A stretch of 64,000 nt of DNA, from IMG/VR virus record IMGVR_UViG_3300042691_019444, positions 28,971 through 92,970 of that record; one strand, 5' to 3'. This stretch comes from a virus. The notes beneath the pieces are model-generated. The model was given only the letters and a program-made list of their open reading frames with translations. It was not told where the DNA came from and did no database searches. Position 1 is the stretch's first letter; every line of letters begins with the position of its first letter. Of the stretch, positions 1 through 8,563 are shown one piece after another. The translations under genes and the position numbers were made by a program.

Positions 1-1
1 G

Positions 2-130
2 TTGTTTGAGATTGATATGAAGCTGTTGATGATGCATCCGGCCGCAATCATCCCCGGTATGAGTGAGTCGGATCATCGCAAAGCCCGCAATGCAGCCAAG
101 CGTGAACGGCGTCGACTGCGCGGTAAGTAA
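2..130 (+). CDS. 3' end of an unidentified gene
   Basis: An open frame enters from the left edge and ends at TAA 128-130. The visible 42 residues end in a very basic tail rich in Arg and Lys (AAKRERRRLRGK). The 5' part lies outside the window, so no function can be given. It is followed after 56 bases by the small-terminase-like gene. Confidence 0.55.
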   Translation: MFEIDMKLLMMHPAAIIPGMSESDHRKARNAAKRERRRLRGK

Positions 131-186
131 TCCTCCCCCTTTACTAGTCTCCCGGTCTTCTGATAGTTGTATGTCAGGAGCCAATC

Positions 187-723
187 ATGCGGAGACGTAT
201 ACCCGAGAACACTGGCATTCGTAATCCTAATGGGGGAACGAGCGCCCTAATGGTGCGCGTTCAACGGGAGATGTTCGTTGAGAAGTTGTTGATGGACGAC
301 ACTCCCAATGACCTGATAATTGCTGCTGCCGAACAGCAATTTGGCATTGGGATGCGCGCTACCCAATACCTCATCCAGACAGTAAAGAAGAGATGGGAGC
401 AGGAGACTGCCGATAGACGCCAGTATTGGAAGGACATGGCAATACGGCGGTTGATGCACACCATAAAGGGGGCGCGCGAGGACCGGAAATGGGGCGACGT
501 AGTTGCGGCCGAGCGACTACTAAGTCAGATTCAGGGAACGCAGGCACCTGTTGAGATCAAGGCCGAATTCACGTACGCGCAAGCGGTAGCCGACTACATC
601 AGCAATTACACTGATGATGAGTTGAATGACATGATTGCCCAATACAATGATATGAAGCGACGGGCGTCGGTCATTACGGTACAGGCCGAGCAGGTCTCAC
701 CGCCACTGCTCCCCAAGCTATAG
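187..723 (+). CDS. Putative terminase small subunit
   Basis: The protein has 178 residues. An N-terminal helix-turn-helix-like region (about 35-70) precedes a helical segment with the pattern RRLMHTIKGAREDRKWGDVV and a following AERLLSQIQG. This layout is typical of phage small terminases, which bind DNA at the packaging site and recruit the large subunit. The start has a CAGGAG ribosome binding site. It is separated from the large terminase (8984) by more than 8 kb of small genes, whereas the two are usually adjacent. Another HTH protein is possible. The family assignment rests on pattern resemblance, not on a search. Confidence 0.5.
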   Translation: MRRRIPENTGIRNPNGGTSALMVRVQREMFVEKLLMDDTPNDLIIAAAEQQFGIGMRATQYLIQTVKKRWEQETADRRQYWKDMAIRRLMHTIKGAREDRKWGDVVAAERLLSQIQGTQAPVEIKAEFTYAQAVADYISNYTDDELNDMIAQYNDMKRRASVITVQAEQVSPPLLPKL

Positions 724-725
724 CA

Positions 726-743
726 CCGCAACACGTGTTGCGG
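726..743. repeat. 18-bp dispersed palindrome, copy 1 (perfect)
   Basis: CCGCAACACGTGTTGCGG lies right after the stop at 723 and is followed by CATAAC and the GGAGG site of the next gene. Confidence 0.95.
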
Positions 744-765
744 CATAACGCATGTGGAGGTTGTT

Positions 766-1071
766 ATGAGCGACAACGAACAAGCGTTATGCGTGCCATG
801 CGTACATCTAAACGGGTCGGGGTCCGATACGCTTCTCAAGGAATACCGAGAAGTTGTGGAGGCATTCGACGAACTACAGTTGGCCCTTCAGCGACTTACG
901 TTTCATTCGCGAGACTACTACGTATTGGGAGATGATGCGTGGAAGGTTGCGCGTGATGCCGAGACCGCCAGACGAGCAATGGTGTCAAGGTGTCGGGATG
1001 AGTATCGGCAAATCATGGTGGGGATTCGGAGACAAATTCGGGATAAGGAACGCCAGAGGGAGGTAAGATGA
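766..1071 (+). CDS. Hypothetical protein, 101 aa
   Basis: The protein is not recognised. It is mostly helical and charged, with the Cys pair CVPC near residues 8-13. The ATG at 766 is preferred to the upstream in-frame GTG because GGAGG lies 8 bases before it. It is the first gene after palindrome copy 1 and overlaps the next gene by ATGA. Confidence 0.75.
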   Translation: MSDNEQALCVPCVHLNGSGSDTLLKEYREVVEAFDELQLALQRLTFHSRDYYVLGDDAWKVARDAETARRAMVSRCRDEYRQIMVGIRRQIRDKERQREVR

Positions 1072-1373
1072 GAGTCATATTCGAGTTGGCGGTTGGGATG
1101 GTGTTGGTTGCGGCGATAGTGCATGGTGCGATTCTCAAGCTGAGGGTTGCGATGCTTGAGAAGAAGGTAAAGCAACTGACCACCAAAACGAACAATCCCT
1201 CAACCGTATTCGGGTTCAGGATCGGTACACCAGACATCCATGAAATGGCCCTGAAGATGGGATATGAGCCATTCGCATTGACGGGGGACCAACTCATGGA
1301 TGTGGTCGATTTGGTGATGGAGGAGAAGGCCCATACCCATAAGCCCAATCACCCAATCATAGACGCAAATTAG
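1068..1373 (+). CDS. Small membrane protein, 101 aa
   Basis: A hydrophobic stretch at about residues 4-24 (FELAVGMVLVAAIVHGAIL) looks like one N-terminal transmembrane helix. A short Lys-rich helix and a soluble C-terminal part follow. It overlaps the previous gene by ATGA. The function is unknown. Confidence 0.75.
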   Translation: MRVIFELAVGMVLVAAIVHGAILKLRVAMLEKKVKQLTTKTNNPSTVFGFRIGTPDIHEMALKMGYEPFALTGDQLMDVVDLVMEEKAHTHKPNHPIIDAN

Positions 1374-1382
1374 GAGGGTGTG

Positions 1383-2279
1383 ATGCGGCGCAAAGTAAGT
1401 TCAGAGGACCCATTCTTCAGATACGACTTTGGTGGGGACCCATCATCACAGGAGTACAGGGGTTGTTCGCTTGTGAAGCCCAGTACGATTCATGAACTTG
1501 TGGAGGAGTTCAATACGGCGGTGAATGCGGTGGAGACTTGCTATGCGCGACTGCGAGAGGCCGAAGCTGACCTTGAGAAAGTGTATAGCTATCAGGGGAG
1601 CACGAATCGGATTCGCATTGATGCGTGCGCCGGATACGGGCATGGATGTGACTTTAGTCCGGCAGGAGCCCAACGCACGATTGAGAAGATGCAGCGAGAA
1701 GCATGGTGGTTCATTGTTGAGCGGCTTGAGATGCGTAGGGTGCTCAGCGTGCAGAAGACCAAAGAGTTAGATGAGCAGTTGAACAAAGGTGAATTGCCTC
1801 CCATTACGTATCCGAACGTGGAGGCATTCGTCCAGAAGTACGCATCAGACATCTCGTCGCTTATTGAGGATCAGATAAAGGAGGTGTTCGGGTTCCTACG
1901 CCCGCGTGGGGGTACGCGCGGCGGGAAGTATAAGACCAATCCTAAGTTCGAGTTGAAGGACCGAGTCATCCTGGCGTATTGGGTCGACGACATGACGTGG
2001 AGTAGTCGATACCAAATCGCCCACAACTACCAGAACGAAGCCCGTGCACTGGAGAGGGTATTCCAGACGTTGGACGGGAAGGGTAATGTGCTGAAGGGCT
2101 ATTACTCAGAGTTGGACATCGCAATGAGGGAGGCACCTGATGGGGTAGGTGAGACTGACTATTTCAAATTCCGGGCATGCAAGAACCGCAACCTACATCT
2201 GCAATTCAAGCGGATGGATCTGGTGAAGAAACTGAACATGATTGCTGGGGGTAAGTCCCTAAAGGAAGCATCGCAATGA
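1383..2279 (+). CDS. DUF4942-like protein, 298 aa
   Basis: This is a soluble protein of unknown function. The C-terminal part contains YFKFRACKNRNLHLQFKRMD followed by DLVKKLN. It resembles the conserved end of DUF4942 proteins of phages and mobile elements, which carry a similar NGN-HL-F-DLV-KLN pattern. The ATG at 1383 is preceded by AGGAGGG. The gene sits between a small membrane protein and a nucleotide pyrophosphohydrolase, among accessory metabolism genes. The family match is from memory and should be treated as tentative. Confidence 0.5.
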   Translation: MRRKVSSEDPFFRYDFGGDPSSQEYRGCSLVKPSTIHELVEEFNTAVNAVETCYARLREAEADLEKVYSYQGSTNRIRIDACAGYGHGCDFSPAGAQRTIEKMQREAWWFIVERLEMRRVLSVQKTKELDEQLNKGELPPITYPNVEAFVQKYASDISSLIEDQIKEVFGFLRPRGGTRGGKYKTNPKFELKDRVILAYWVDDMTWSSRYQIAHNYQNEARALERVFQTLDGKGNVLKGYYSELDIAMREAPDGVGETDYFKFRACKNRNLHLQFKRMDLVKKLNMIAGGKSLKEASQ

Positions 2280-2755
2280 CAAAGCTGAGAGAGCAAGTGC
2301 ATGAGTTCATGGTGGCTACGGGGCAGGAGATTCTGGATAACCCCTCAGTACCACCTTCGCCCGCTACGGTTCGGTTGAGGGTACTGCTTATTGTGGAAGA
2401 AGCGTTTGAGTATGCAATTGCATCTACGTCGGATAGGGGAGCGCACAGATACTTGAGCGCCGCAATGAGCAACGTACTGAAGACCATACAGGAGTTGGAT
2501 GCTGACGTATGGGATCACCCGAACCGCGTAGAGATTGCCGACGCGTTGGCCGATCTTGATTATGTTGTGGAGGGTGCACGCCTTACGTATGGAATCGATG
2601 GGGACCGGATTGCGGACATTGTGCATGCAACCAACATGAAGAAGTTGGAGGGCCCAATCGACCCGGTAACCATGAAGCGACTGAAGCCTCCTGGCTGGGT
2701 TCCGCCGACTGTCGATATCGCTAAGGAGCTGAACAAGCAATGCCTCCCAAAGTAA
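2276..2755 (+). CDS. MazG/HisE-like nucleotide pyrophosphohydrolase
   Basis: The protein has 159 residues. The all-alpha NTP pyrophosphohydrolase pattern is visible: a GQ-containing first helix, RVLLIVEEAFEYA (metal-binding EExxE region, about residues 38-50), and ADALADLDYVVEGA (about 88-101), ending with a KPPGW motif. Enzymes of this superfamily cleave (d)NTPs or related nucleotides to monophosphates. In phages they are thought to clean the nucleotide pool or lower alarmone-type nucleotides. It overlaps the DUF4942-like gene by 4 bases and the methyltransferase gene by 16 bases, so the three are probably co-transcribed. Confidence 0.8.
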   Translation: MTKLREQVHEFMVATGQEILDNPSVPPSPATVRLRVLLIVEEAFEYAIASTSDRGAHRYLSAAMSNVLKTIQELDADVWDHPNRVEIADALADLDYVVEGARLTYGIDGDRIADIVHATNMKKLEGPIDPVTMKRLKPPGWVPPTVDIAKELNKQCLPK

Positions 2756-3480
2756 CAGGGCCACTGTTCAAGTGGTTTGGAAGTAAGTGGTTGAGCAGTA
2801 AGACGCTCCCACAACCAACACGGGACTCGTTGATTGAACCGTTCGCGGGAGGAGCTGGTTATGCCTTACGGCATTGTCACCTAAACGTCCTATTGGCTGA
2901 GTCGGATGTTCGATTGCATCATTTGTGGGTGTGGCTCATAAGGTATGCGACCGAAGCGGCCATTAGGGAGATTCCGATCGATATCCCGGTCGGTACAGAT
3001 ATCAGACATTTGGAATTGAGTGTCGGCCAGGAACTACTCCTCAAAAACTGGCAGCGAACGAATAACGTGGGGAATTGCTGGACCATAAGTCCGTGGGGCA
3101 ACAAGCCCGGACAATGGACCGCAAATACCCGCGCACGTGTTGCGGAAGAGATAGGGGCAATCAAGCATTGGAATGTAGCAACCGATGACGGGTTCGAAGT
3201 AATGAAGCGTTCTTACTTCGTTGACGCCACATGGTTCATCGACCCTCCTTATCAGTACAACTACCAATATGGTAAGCGACCAATTGATTATGAAGCTCTA
3301 GGCAAATTGGTAGATAGGTGTGCGGAGCGTGGTCAGGTGATTGTGTGTGAGGCAGTATGTCCCAAGACAGGCCGTGTTCCTACGTGGTTGCCATTCAAGC
3401 ACTTCGGCGACCGCATCACCAGTAGGCGCAAACCCACCAATAACCATCACAGCAAAGAGCTAATTTGGGTCAGTGCCTAA
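2740..3480 (+). CDS. DNA adenine methyltransferase, D12 class (Dam-like)
   Basis: The protein has 246 residues. Characteristic motifs are in order: FKWFGSK near the N terminus (residues 10-16), the SAM-binding EPFAGGAGY (about 33-41), and the catalytic DPPY motif within WFIDPPYQY (about 165-173). The family transfers a methyl group from SAM to N6 of adenine in short palindromes such as GATC. The target here is not known. Phage copies commonly protect DNA from host restriction or affect packaging and replication. The gene contains a degenerate palindrome-like stretch (3129-3145). The class assignment is strong. Confidence 0.88.
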   Translation: MPPKVTGPLFKWFGSKWLSSKTLPQPTRDSLIEPFAGGAGYALRHCHLNVLLAESDVRLHHLWVWLIRYATEAAIREIPIDIPVGTDIRHLELSVGQELLLKNWQRTNNVGNCWTISPWGNKPGQWTANTRARVAEEIGAIKHWNVATDDGFEVMKRSYFVDATWFIDPPYQYNYQYGKRPIDYEALGKLVDRCAERGQVIVCEAVCPKTGRVPTWLPFKHFGDRITSRRKPTNNHHSKELIWVSA

Positions 3481-3482
3481 CA

Positions 3483-3500
3483 CGGCAACACGTGTTGCGG
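3483..3500. repeat. 18-bp dispersed palindrome, copy 2 (one mismatch)
   Basis: CGGCAACACGTGTTGCGG differs at position 2. It lies directly after the methyltransferase stop. A further pair of half-sites, TTGCGG (3505-3510) and CCGCAA, follows about 18 bases apart. Confidence 0.9.
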
Positions 3501-3556
3501 TAGCTTGCGGCATAAGTAGTAGTAAGCACCGCAAACGGTTGTTGTGAGGAGGTATC

Positions 3557-4306
3557 ATGAAGACCTATACGCTGATTGATGGTAAGTGCCACGAAGGTGT
3601 TGTTGTGAAGAACGTAGGGAGGGGAGCCCCGCGCGTGATGGTCGGAGACCGAACGTTTATGTATGCGGGCACAAGGGACTTTGTTGGGCTTGCGCCTGAT
3701 AAGACCACAACGGTTACGCGCGCACGACTTGCAACTACGATTCATCAGAACCGAAAGTTCATGATTCTGGTGAATGACTGGAAGGGACTTGTTGGGGGGA
3801 CAATGCTGCTGTTCTCCGTAACAGTCAAACTCCCTAAGGGGCATTCGGGCCCGCTTGTGCGGTTGGTGAAGCTAGCTAATTGTCCGATGAGGGGAGCACA
3901 TTTACATGCTCATGGGCAATGCCGGTTGTGTGGGGAGGAGTTAGTGGACAACATTCCTCGCACGAACAACGGTAAGCCATTCAGGCATCCAGATAAGGGG
4001 CTGATTCACGAGTCCACACGCGCACAGGAGTCGATGGTTGGCTGGTTCAACATTCGGTCCCGTGAGGCCCAGAATGGAGAGACAATCGTTGAGGGGTTGT
4101 TGTCGTTTCCGAACCATAACCCCAGACAGTCAATTCCGGGCGACTTGGTTGTTGGGTATCCAATTACGTCGGTGTTGGATACCCAAACATTGTTTAGTGG
4201 ATTCAGGATCGAGTACGCGGGTGGAGAGATTCCGCAATTCAGGACAGTGCCGTATGAGGAGAAGTTGGTAATGGACACGGACTGGTATTTGGACGGTCAA
4301 CTATGA
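3557..4306 (+). CDS. Hypothetical protein, 249 aa
   Basis: The protein is not recognised. It is predicted soluble, with a mixed beta-rich composition and one CRLCGEE zinc-knuckle-like pair near residue 120. GAGGAGG precedes the ATG. It begins the next block of genes after palindrome copy 2 and overlaps the following gene by ATGA. Confidence 0.75.
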   Translation: MKTYTLIDGKCHEGVVVKNVGRGAPRVMVGDRTFMYAGTRDFVGLAPDKTTTVTRARLATTIHQNRKFMILVNDWKGLVGGTMLLFSVTVKLPKGHSGPLVRLVKLANCPMRGAHLHAHGQCRLCGEELVDNIPRTNNGKPFRHPDKGLIHESTRAQESMVGWFNIRSREAQNGETIVEGLLSFPNHNPRQSIPGDLVVGYPITSVLDTQTLFSGFRIEYAGGEIPQFRTVPYEEKLVMDTDWYLDGQL

Positions 4307-4557
4307 CGGCGGAACTCCTGCGGCACATGTTGGGGAACTTCGCACTTGCGTTGTTGTTCATTGGCGCGCTTGCGTTGCTGTGTGGGTATGCGCTTGAGAG
4401 GTATGAGAGATACGAGGAGACAGACGATCCGGAAGAATCACTGGAGAGGAGGGTACGGGCGGTTGAGAATCGGTGTAGGGGGTTGAGAGATCAGATGAAC
4501 AAGGTAGTAGATAGGGTCGAAAGACTAGAACGTAAACAGGAGCGGGAACATGAGTGA
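4303..4557 (+). CDS. Membrane-anchored coiled-coil protein, 84 aa
   Basis: One transmembrane helix (about residues 10-29, GNFALALLFIGALALLCGYA) is followed by an acidic linker and a long charged heptad-like helix (VRAVENRC to LERKQEREHE). The layout suits a small bitopic membrane protein. The role is unknown; superinfection exclusion is one possibility with no direct support. Confidence 0.75.
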   Translation: MTAELLRHMLGNFALALLFIGALALLCGYALERYERYEETDDPEESLERRVRAVENRCRGLRDQMNKVVDRVERLERKQEREHE

Positions 4558-5257
4558 TTGTCATGATGGACCCAAGTGGAACCCGAGGCGGGCATCTGCA
4601 CACCTGCTGAGGATTGCGGCGGACTACACGGAGAACGCAACAACCGATAACTCGTTCAGCAGCGTAAGGGAATCGTTGATTGTCATTGCGCTGAAAGAGC
4701 CAATGGTGTCGCGTAATCGCCTGACCGAGATCATGTATGGCGTGCTTGGGTATGATGAGGAGACCATTGCGGAGGAGTGCAGGTGTTTGGTTGATGATGA
4801 GCCGGGACTCATGATCCACCAGACAATTCCGGATGCGGAGTTGGAGTCAATGGCATCGTTGGTTCAGTCTGGTGGGGCCATCAAGTGGAATAGGTGGCCG
4901 AGATTGAGGGCCGTATTCAAGAACACGTCTCCGTCTAACCGGATATGGTTGGAGTTGGTAGCGTTCATCGATACGGTTGTGACGCAGTACGGATGGGGGA
5001 CCAATACGCCGCAAGTAACCGAGGCACTTGCTGATGCTCAGTGTGAATGCGATATGCTGGATATGGACCGCCAGCAATCAATCGCCCGCATCACCGAACT
5101 ACAGGCATCCAATACCAAGAACGTTGAGAAGTTGAGGGCAACTCAGGGTATGCTGAGGCGGGTAGTAAATGCCCTATTGTTCGGTACTCCACCACTCATT
5201 CCGAAAGACGTTCTGACAAATGATGAGATGTACGAGGTACTGAGGATTGACGCCTAA
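4550..5257 (+). CDS. Hypothetical protein, 235 aa
   Basis: This is a mainly helical protein. An N-terminal segment of about 100 residues resembles a winged-helix-like fold in its spacing of hydrophobics, and the C-terminal third (about 170-205) is coiled-coil-like. No family is recognised. It overlaps the preceding gene by 8 bases and is followed by a strong hairpin, so it probably ends this transcription unit. Confidence 0.7.
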   Translation: MSDCHDGPKWNPRRASAHLLRIAADYTENATTDNSFSSVRESLIVIALKEPMVSRNRLTEIMYGVLGYDEETIAEECRCLVDDEPGLMIHQTIPDAELESMASLVQSGGAIKWNRWPRLRAVFKNTSPSNRIWLELVAFIDTVVTQYGWGTNTPQVTEALADAQCECDMLDMDRQQSIARITELQASNTKNVEKLRATQGMLRRVVNALLFGTPPLIPKDVLTNDEMYEVLRIDA

Positions 5258-5258
5258 C

Positions 5259-5326
5259 GGTTCAGTTGTACGGGTAACCGTTCCTGAACCTGAACGCCGC
5301 ATGGACCTCCCGCCATGCGGCGTTCA
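5259..5326 (+). terminator. Double stem-loop, probable terminator
   Basis: A 7-bp stem (GGTTCAG 5259-5265 with CTGAACC 5284-5290) is followed by a perfect 14-bp stem (TGAACGCCGCATGG 5291-5304 with its complement 5313-5326, loop of 8). It sits just after the stop at 5257. The downstream T-tract is weak, so factor-dependent termination or transcript stabilisation is also possible. Confidence 0.6.
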
Positions 5327-5341
5327 CCTATTTGGGCTTCA

Positions 5342-5359
5342 CCGCAACACGTGTTGCGG
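5342..5359. repeat. 18-bp dispersed palindrome, copy 3 (perfect)
   Basis: It lies between the strong hairpin at 5291-5326 and the next gene, followed by CATAAC and AGGAGG. Confidence 0.95.
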
Positions 5360-5381
5360 CATAACCGGTTAGGAGGTTGTG

Positions 5382-5603
5382 ATGCCTGCTACGGAAGTCC
5401 CTCAAATGGACGTTAGGGTTGTGCTGCTATTGGCGTATACGTCCCGCAACATAGGGGCGTTGAGTGCTTGTGTGGAGCATATGCGAACAGTGCTGGGCAT
5501 GAATTATCCCCAGATTTATGCCATAGCGCGGGAGGTGAATCCGGCGTTGGAACTTGCGGAATGGGATGCATTGTTGGCTGAAGCTGACGACTTGTGGGAG
5601 TGA
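5382..5603 (+). CDS. Hypothetical protein, 73 aa
   Basis: This is a small helical protein of unknown function. The ATG at 5382 follows AGGAGG by 6 bases. It opens a run of short genes between palindrome copies 3 and 4. Confidence 0.7.
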   Translation: MPATEVPQMDVRVVLLLAYTSRNIGALSACVEHMRTVLGMNYPQIYAIAREVNPALELAEWDALLAEADDLWE

Positions 5604-5611
5604 GGTGTGTG

Positions 5612-6172
5612 ATGGAAAAGTGTTGTGGGACGTGCATGCACTGGAATAGGTCTGACCCGATCGATGGGTGTGCGGTGGTGGAGGTAGAACGGACTGCCGA
5701 GATAGGTGAGTGCCTGAATAGGGCATTTCCCAACCACACCCCGAGAGTATGGATTAGGTCGAATTGTGGGGCTCTATGTGTCAGATACAAGGAGTTCCGT
5801 TATGACCCCGAGAGGTTGGGGATGGCAATTGTGCTTGAAGCGGTTTACCGAAGTGAGGAATTCGACCGTAGTGGGGAATGCACCCAATTGCCGGACGGGG
5901 TTGAGGCTATACCGGCATTCTGGCGGATGGGTGAGTGTAGGGCATATGCGGGAGCCCAAATGCGGAGAGCCCGAGAAGAGCTGAAGTTGGTTGGCATTCC
6001 GCATGAGAGGGTGAGTGGGTTTGTCAAGGACGCTGAGGAGTTATTGAGACGGCTAATTAGGCAACACGGATGGGGGTCTGTTGAGCTGAAAGCCGAGAAG
6101 GACCGAATTGTTGAGTGTTGGCGTCGCGCCAAACCCCCTCAACCGAAACTGATAGGGAATGAAGGTGTGTGA
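5612..6172 (+). CDS. Cys-rich hypothetical protein, 186 aa
   Basis: The N terminus has a cysteine cluster (CCGTCMHW, then C at about 20, 34, 52 and 56) that could hold a metal. The rest is helical and ends in a charged segment. No family is recognised. The ATG at 5612 was chosen because longer versions overlap the upstream gene without a better ribosome site. Confidence 0.65.
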   Translation: MEKCCGTCMHWNRSDPIDGCAVVEVERTAEIGECLNRAFPNHTPRVWIRSNCGALCVRYKEFRYDPERLGMAIVLEAVYRSEEFDRSGECTQLPDGVEAIPAFWRMGECRAYAGAQMRRAREELKLVGIPHERVSGFVKDAEELLRRLIRQHGWGSVELKAEKDRIVECWRRAKPPQPKLIGNEGV

Positions 6173-6651
6173 TGGAAGACCGCGAAGACTACTGCACTAC
6201 ATGCAAGGACTTCACAGTGCGGTTGAAGTTGTGTGTGAATTGCCATGACCGGGAAGCCCATATGGCACAAGCCACAATCACCAGACTGACCACCAAAGTA
6301 TCGGAGCTTGAATCTGAACTTACCGAGTATCGGAATAGGGTGTTTGCGGGGGATGTGTGGGTTGTGAGGTACGTGGTAGATGGGAATGAGATTGAGCGGT
6401 CAGGTACGGAGATGGAAGTACGTCGGGTGCTGAAGTGGGTGCGGAAGGATGGTAGTGCTACCAATATTCGGTTCGTTCATAAGAGGGTGTATCGAATGCG
6501 GTGCAAGTCCCTACATCAAACCTGTAATGACCCTCCCAAGGGGGACGGTAACTGTATGGCGTACTCGGCATTTTTGAACGACGCCATAGTTGTGAGTAAG
6601 GAGCTGGTTAGGGGAGCGCCTAAGGCGTACCCGCGATGGAGGCCACTATGA
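6172..6651 (+). CDS. Zinc-ribbon/coiled-coil protein, 159 aa
   Basis: Two Cys pairs at the N terminus (CTTC and CVNC, residues 8-24) form a probable zinc ribbon. A heptad helix follows (about 34-58), then a basic beta-rich segment. It may bind nucleic acid or protein, but there is no specific evidence. The start shares one base with the upstream stop (TGATG). Confidence 0.7.
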   Translation: MEDREDYCTTCKDFTVRLKLCVNCHDREAHMAQATITRLTTKVSELESELTEYRNRVFAGDVWVVRYVVDGNEIERSGTEMEVRRVLKWVRKDGSATNIRFVHKRVYRMRCKSLHQTCNDPPKGDGNCMAYSAFLNDAIVVSKELVRGAPKAYPRWRPL

Positions 6652-6905
6652 AGACCAAACCAACCCCATACCCAACAAATCAAGTCCATCAGGATCGGGG
6701 CATGATGTTGGAGTGTGTGCGTACTGCCAGGGAGTTGATTGTTAGGGCGTTAGGGAGGATTGAGTACTGTGGGGTGGAGATGCCTGATGAGGACCGCAAT
6801 CAGCTTCATGAGGCCGTAGCCGTACTGGACCGGGTAGAGCGTCTAGTCAGAACAACCACATGGAAGGAGGCCACTGATGCCGACAAACCTCATACCGCTA
6901 AGTGA
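6648..6905 (+). CDS. Hypothetical protein, 85 aa
   Basis: This is a short helical protein. The ATG at 6648 is preferred to 6636 because GGAGG at 6638-6642 is correctly spaced. It overlaps both neighbours. The function is unknown. Confidence 0.65.
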   Translation: MKTKPTPYPTNQVHQDRGMMLECVRTARELIVRALGRIEYCGVEMPDEDRNQLHEAVAVLDRVERLVRTTTWKEATDADKPHTAK

Positions 6906-7128
6906 GGCCGGTTACAGGGAGAGGGACTTCGTCCTGAAGCTATGGGCGAACGGGATGATGCCTCGTCTGATTGACCTAAAGGCATTCATGGAGATTGCCA
7001 AGTACGACCCTAGCAGGGATGAGATTGTGGTCGAGATACTTGGTACGACGATGGCAATTAGGGTTGTGGAGTTGTATGGCCCCGAACCGGTAAGGGGGGG
7101 ACGCCAAAAGGAGACTAGAGATGGCTAA
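6877..7128 (+). CDS. Hypothetical protein, 83 aa
   Basis: This small protein has no recognised family. AAGGAGG precedes the ATG. It overlaps the previous gene by 29 bases, the largest overlap in this run, and the next by 8. Confidence 0.65.
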   Translation: MPTNLIPLSEAGYRERDFVLKLWANGMMPRLIDLKAFMEIAKYDPSRDEIVVEILGTTMAIRVVELYGPEPVRGGRQKETRDG

Positions 7129-7345
7129 GAAGCAAAAGTTGACCGTGAAGGTACCGCCCATTGCGGTGAGTGTTCGGAACACTGATGGGTGTAGTGGTAC
7201 GTCGTTCTATGACACGTTGTTGGTCATTAGGGCTGACAGCAAATACTCCCTAGCGGAGAAGCTGCGCGACCTAGCTAGCCTGATTGGGTCATCCGACAAC
7301 CTACTGAGTTCCGGAACCGTAATGATTGGTTGCCGCCGTAGGTGA
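7121..7345 (+). CDS. Hypothetical protein, 74 aa
   Basis: This small basic protein, with Lys-rich N and Arg-rich C ends, is of unknown function. It is part of the tightly overlapping run of short genes. Confidence 0.65.
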   Translation: MAKKQKLTVKVPPIAVSVRNTDGCSGTSFYDTLLVIRADSKYSLAEKLRDLASLIGSSDNLLSSGTVMIGCRRR

Positions 7346-7348
7346 GGG

Positions 7349-7546
7349 ATGGAGATCAAACAAGTCAGGTGTTGGTTGTGTGGTGTTTCGTTTGGGCACG
7401 GGAAGGTAGTGGTGGCCGAGAACGACCTAACCGGTACCCGAACCTATCTGTATGGTTGCCACGACTGCACAACCCGCAGGGACGGCATTAGGGTATTGGA
7501 GATGAAGGCCATCACTATGGACAACGCAACGGAGAAGAGACCATGA
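7349..7546 (+). CDS. Small zinc-finger protein, 65 aa
   Basis: A CWLC pair and a CHDC pair, about 27 residues apart, suggest a treble-clef or zinc-ribbon fold occupying most of the protein. No function can be assigned. Confidence 0.65.
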   Translation: MEIKQVRCWLCGVSFGHGKVVVAENDLTGTRTYLYGCHDCTTRRDGIRVLEMKAITMDNATEKRP

Positions 7547-7749
7547 AGGTTATTAGGTACGGCAAAAAAATCCGCAAGCTACTGCGATGTCAGATGTGTG
7601 AGTCGGAGATGGAGGCAATGCCCGATGAACTCAAACCTACCTCGCAGGTGAATAAGAATGGTTCGGTGATGATGGGGTGGACATGCCCGGTATGTGGGGT
7701 GGACGTCTATACGTCAGACGACTCAATCCCAATCGTAATGGAGAGGTAG
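7543..7749 (+). CDS. Small zinc-ribbon protein, 68 aa
   Basis: CQMC and CPVC pairs about 32 residues apart form a likely zinc ribbon. It overlaps the preceding zinc-finger gene by ATGA, so the two are translationally coupled. Confidence 0.68.
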   Translation: MKVIRYGKKIRKLLRCQMCESEMEAMPDELKPTSQVNKNGSVMMGWTCPVCGVDVYTSDDSIPIVMER

Positions 7750-7751
7750 CG

Positions 7752-7982
7752 ATGAAGCTCCCCCGGAAAGGCACCCGTATCCATTACGACCCAACACCCG
7801 GCATACAGAATCCCAACCGGTGGAGTGGTCAGTACAGAGGATGTGTGGATGGACAGTTGATTGTTAGGGTATGGTTTCCACACAAGCAACGTTGGAGTTA
7901 TCAGCTATACAGCAGATGGTGGTGGGATGAGGGTCACTTTAGGGTCGGCCCACTACCACGACTCAAATTGATGTCAGCATAG
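7752..7982 (+). CDS. Hypothetical protein, 76 aa
   Basis: This basic, Trp- and Tyr-rich short protein (SYQLYSRWWWDEG) is of unknown function. The ATG at 7752 was chosen over an upstream start that would run through the previous gene. Confidence 0.65.
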   Translation: MKLPRKGTRIHYDPTPGIQNPNRWSGQYRGCVDGQLIVRVWFPHKQRWSYQLYSRWWWDEGHFRVGPLPRLKLMSA

Positions 7983-7991
7983 GAGGGAATG

Positions 7992-8480
7992 ATGGAACAG
8001 CTAAGAGAGGGTGACGACATACAGACACTCGTTCTGGTGGTTATGTGTGAGTGTTGCCATACCGTGTACCGGTTACGACCAGGTGACTACCATAGGGAGA
8101 ATTATGAGATTGTGTGGAGGTGTGTGGCATGCAACGTCGACAACTACCTGGGTCACGCTCAGAAGTTCTCCGAATATGTAGCGGGTCTGTTGGGTAGACT
8201 GGAGAGTGCTGAACATGAGTTGTTGGAACGCCGAACAATCGCCGGTAGCCCTAGAAGGTTCTTCAGCATACTAACTACTGATGGCCCCCCAGACCAACGT
8301 CCCATAGAGGGAGTGCAGTTGTCTGACGGGTCATGTCTGTTGTGGTGTCCCAATGGTGCGTTGGTTGGATTCGATTCTTTGGAGGGGTTGTTATCTGCAC
8401 ACCCGAACTTCAGACTGTACTGGAAGCAAGGTGAGGACGGACACATGCGCTGGGTGAAGGACCCCAAAGAGACTCCGTAA
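7992..8480 (+). CDS. Zinc-ribbon protein, 162 aa
   Basis: An N-terminal CECC/CVAC zinc ribbon (about residues 19-48) is followed by a helical segment and a C-terminal beta-rich part with Trp residues. AGGAGGG is placed correctly for the second of two adjacent ATGs. The function is unknown. Confidence 0.68.
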   Translation: MEQLREGDDIQTLVLVVMCECCHTVYRLRPGDYHRENYEIVWRCVACNVDNYLGHAQKFSEYVAGLLGRLESAEHELLERRTIAGSPRRFFSILTTDGPPDQRPIEGVQLSDGSCLLWCPNGALVGFDSLEGLLSAHPNFRLYWKQGEDGHMRWVKDPKETP

Positions 8481-8563
8481 CTACCGGGTTGGATCGTAGT
8501 CATTTACCCACCTAGACATTCCGCATCACAGCATTCAATATCAGGGATTGGAGGTGAGTGCGG

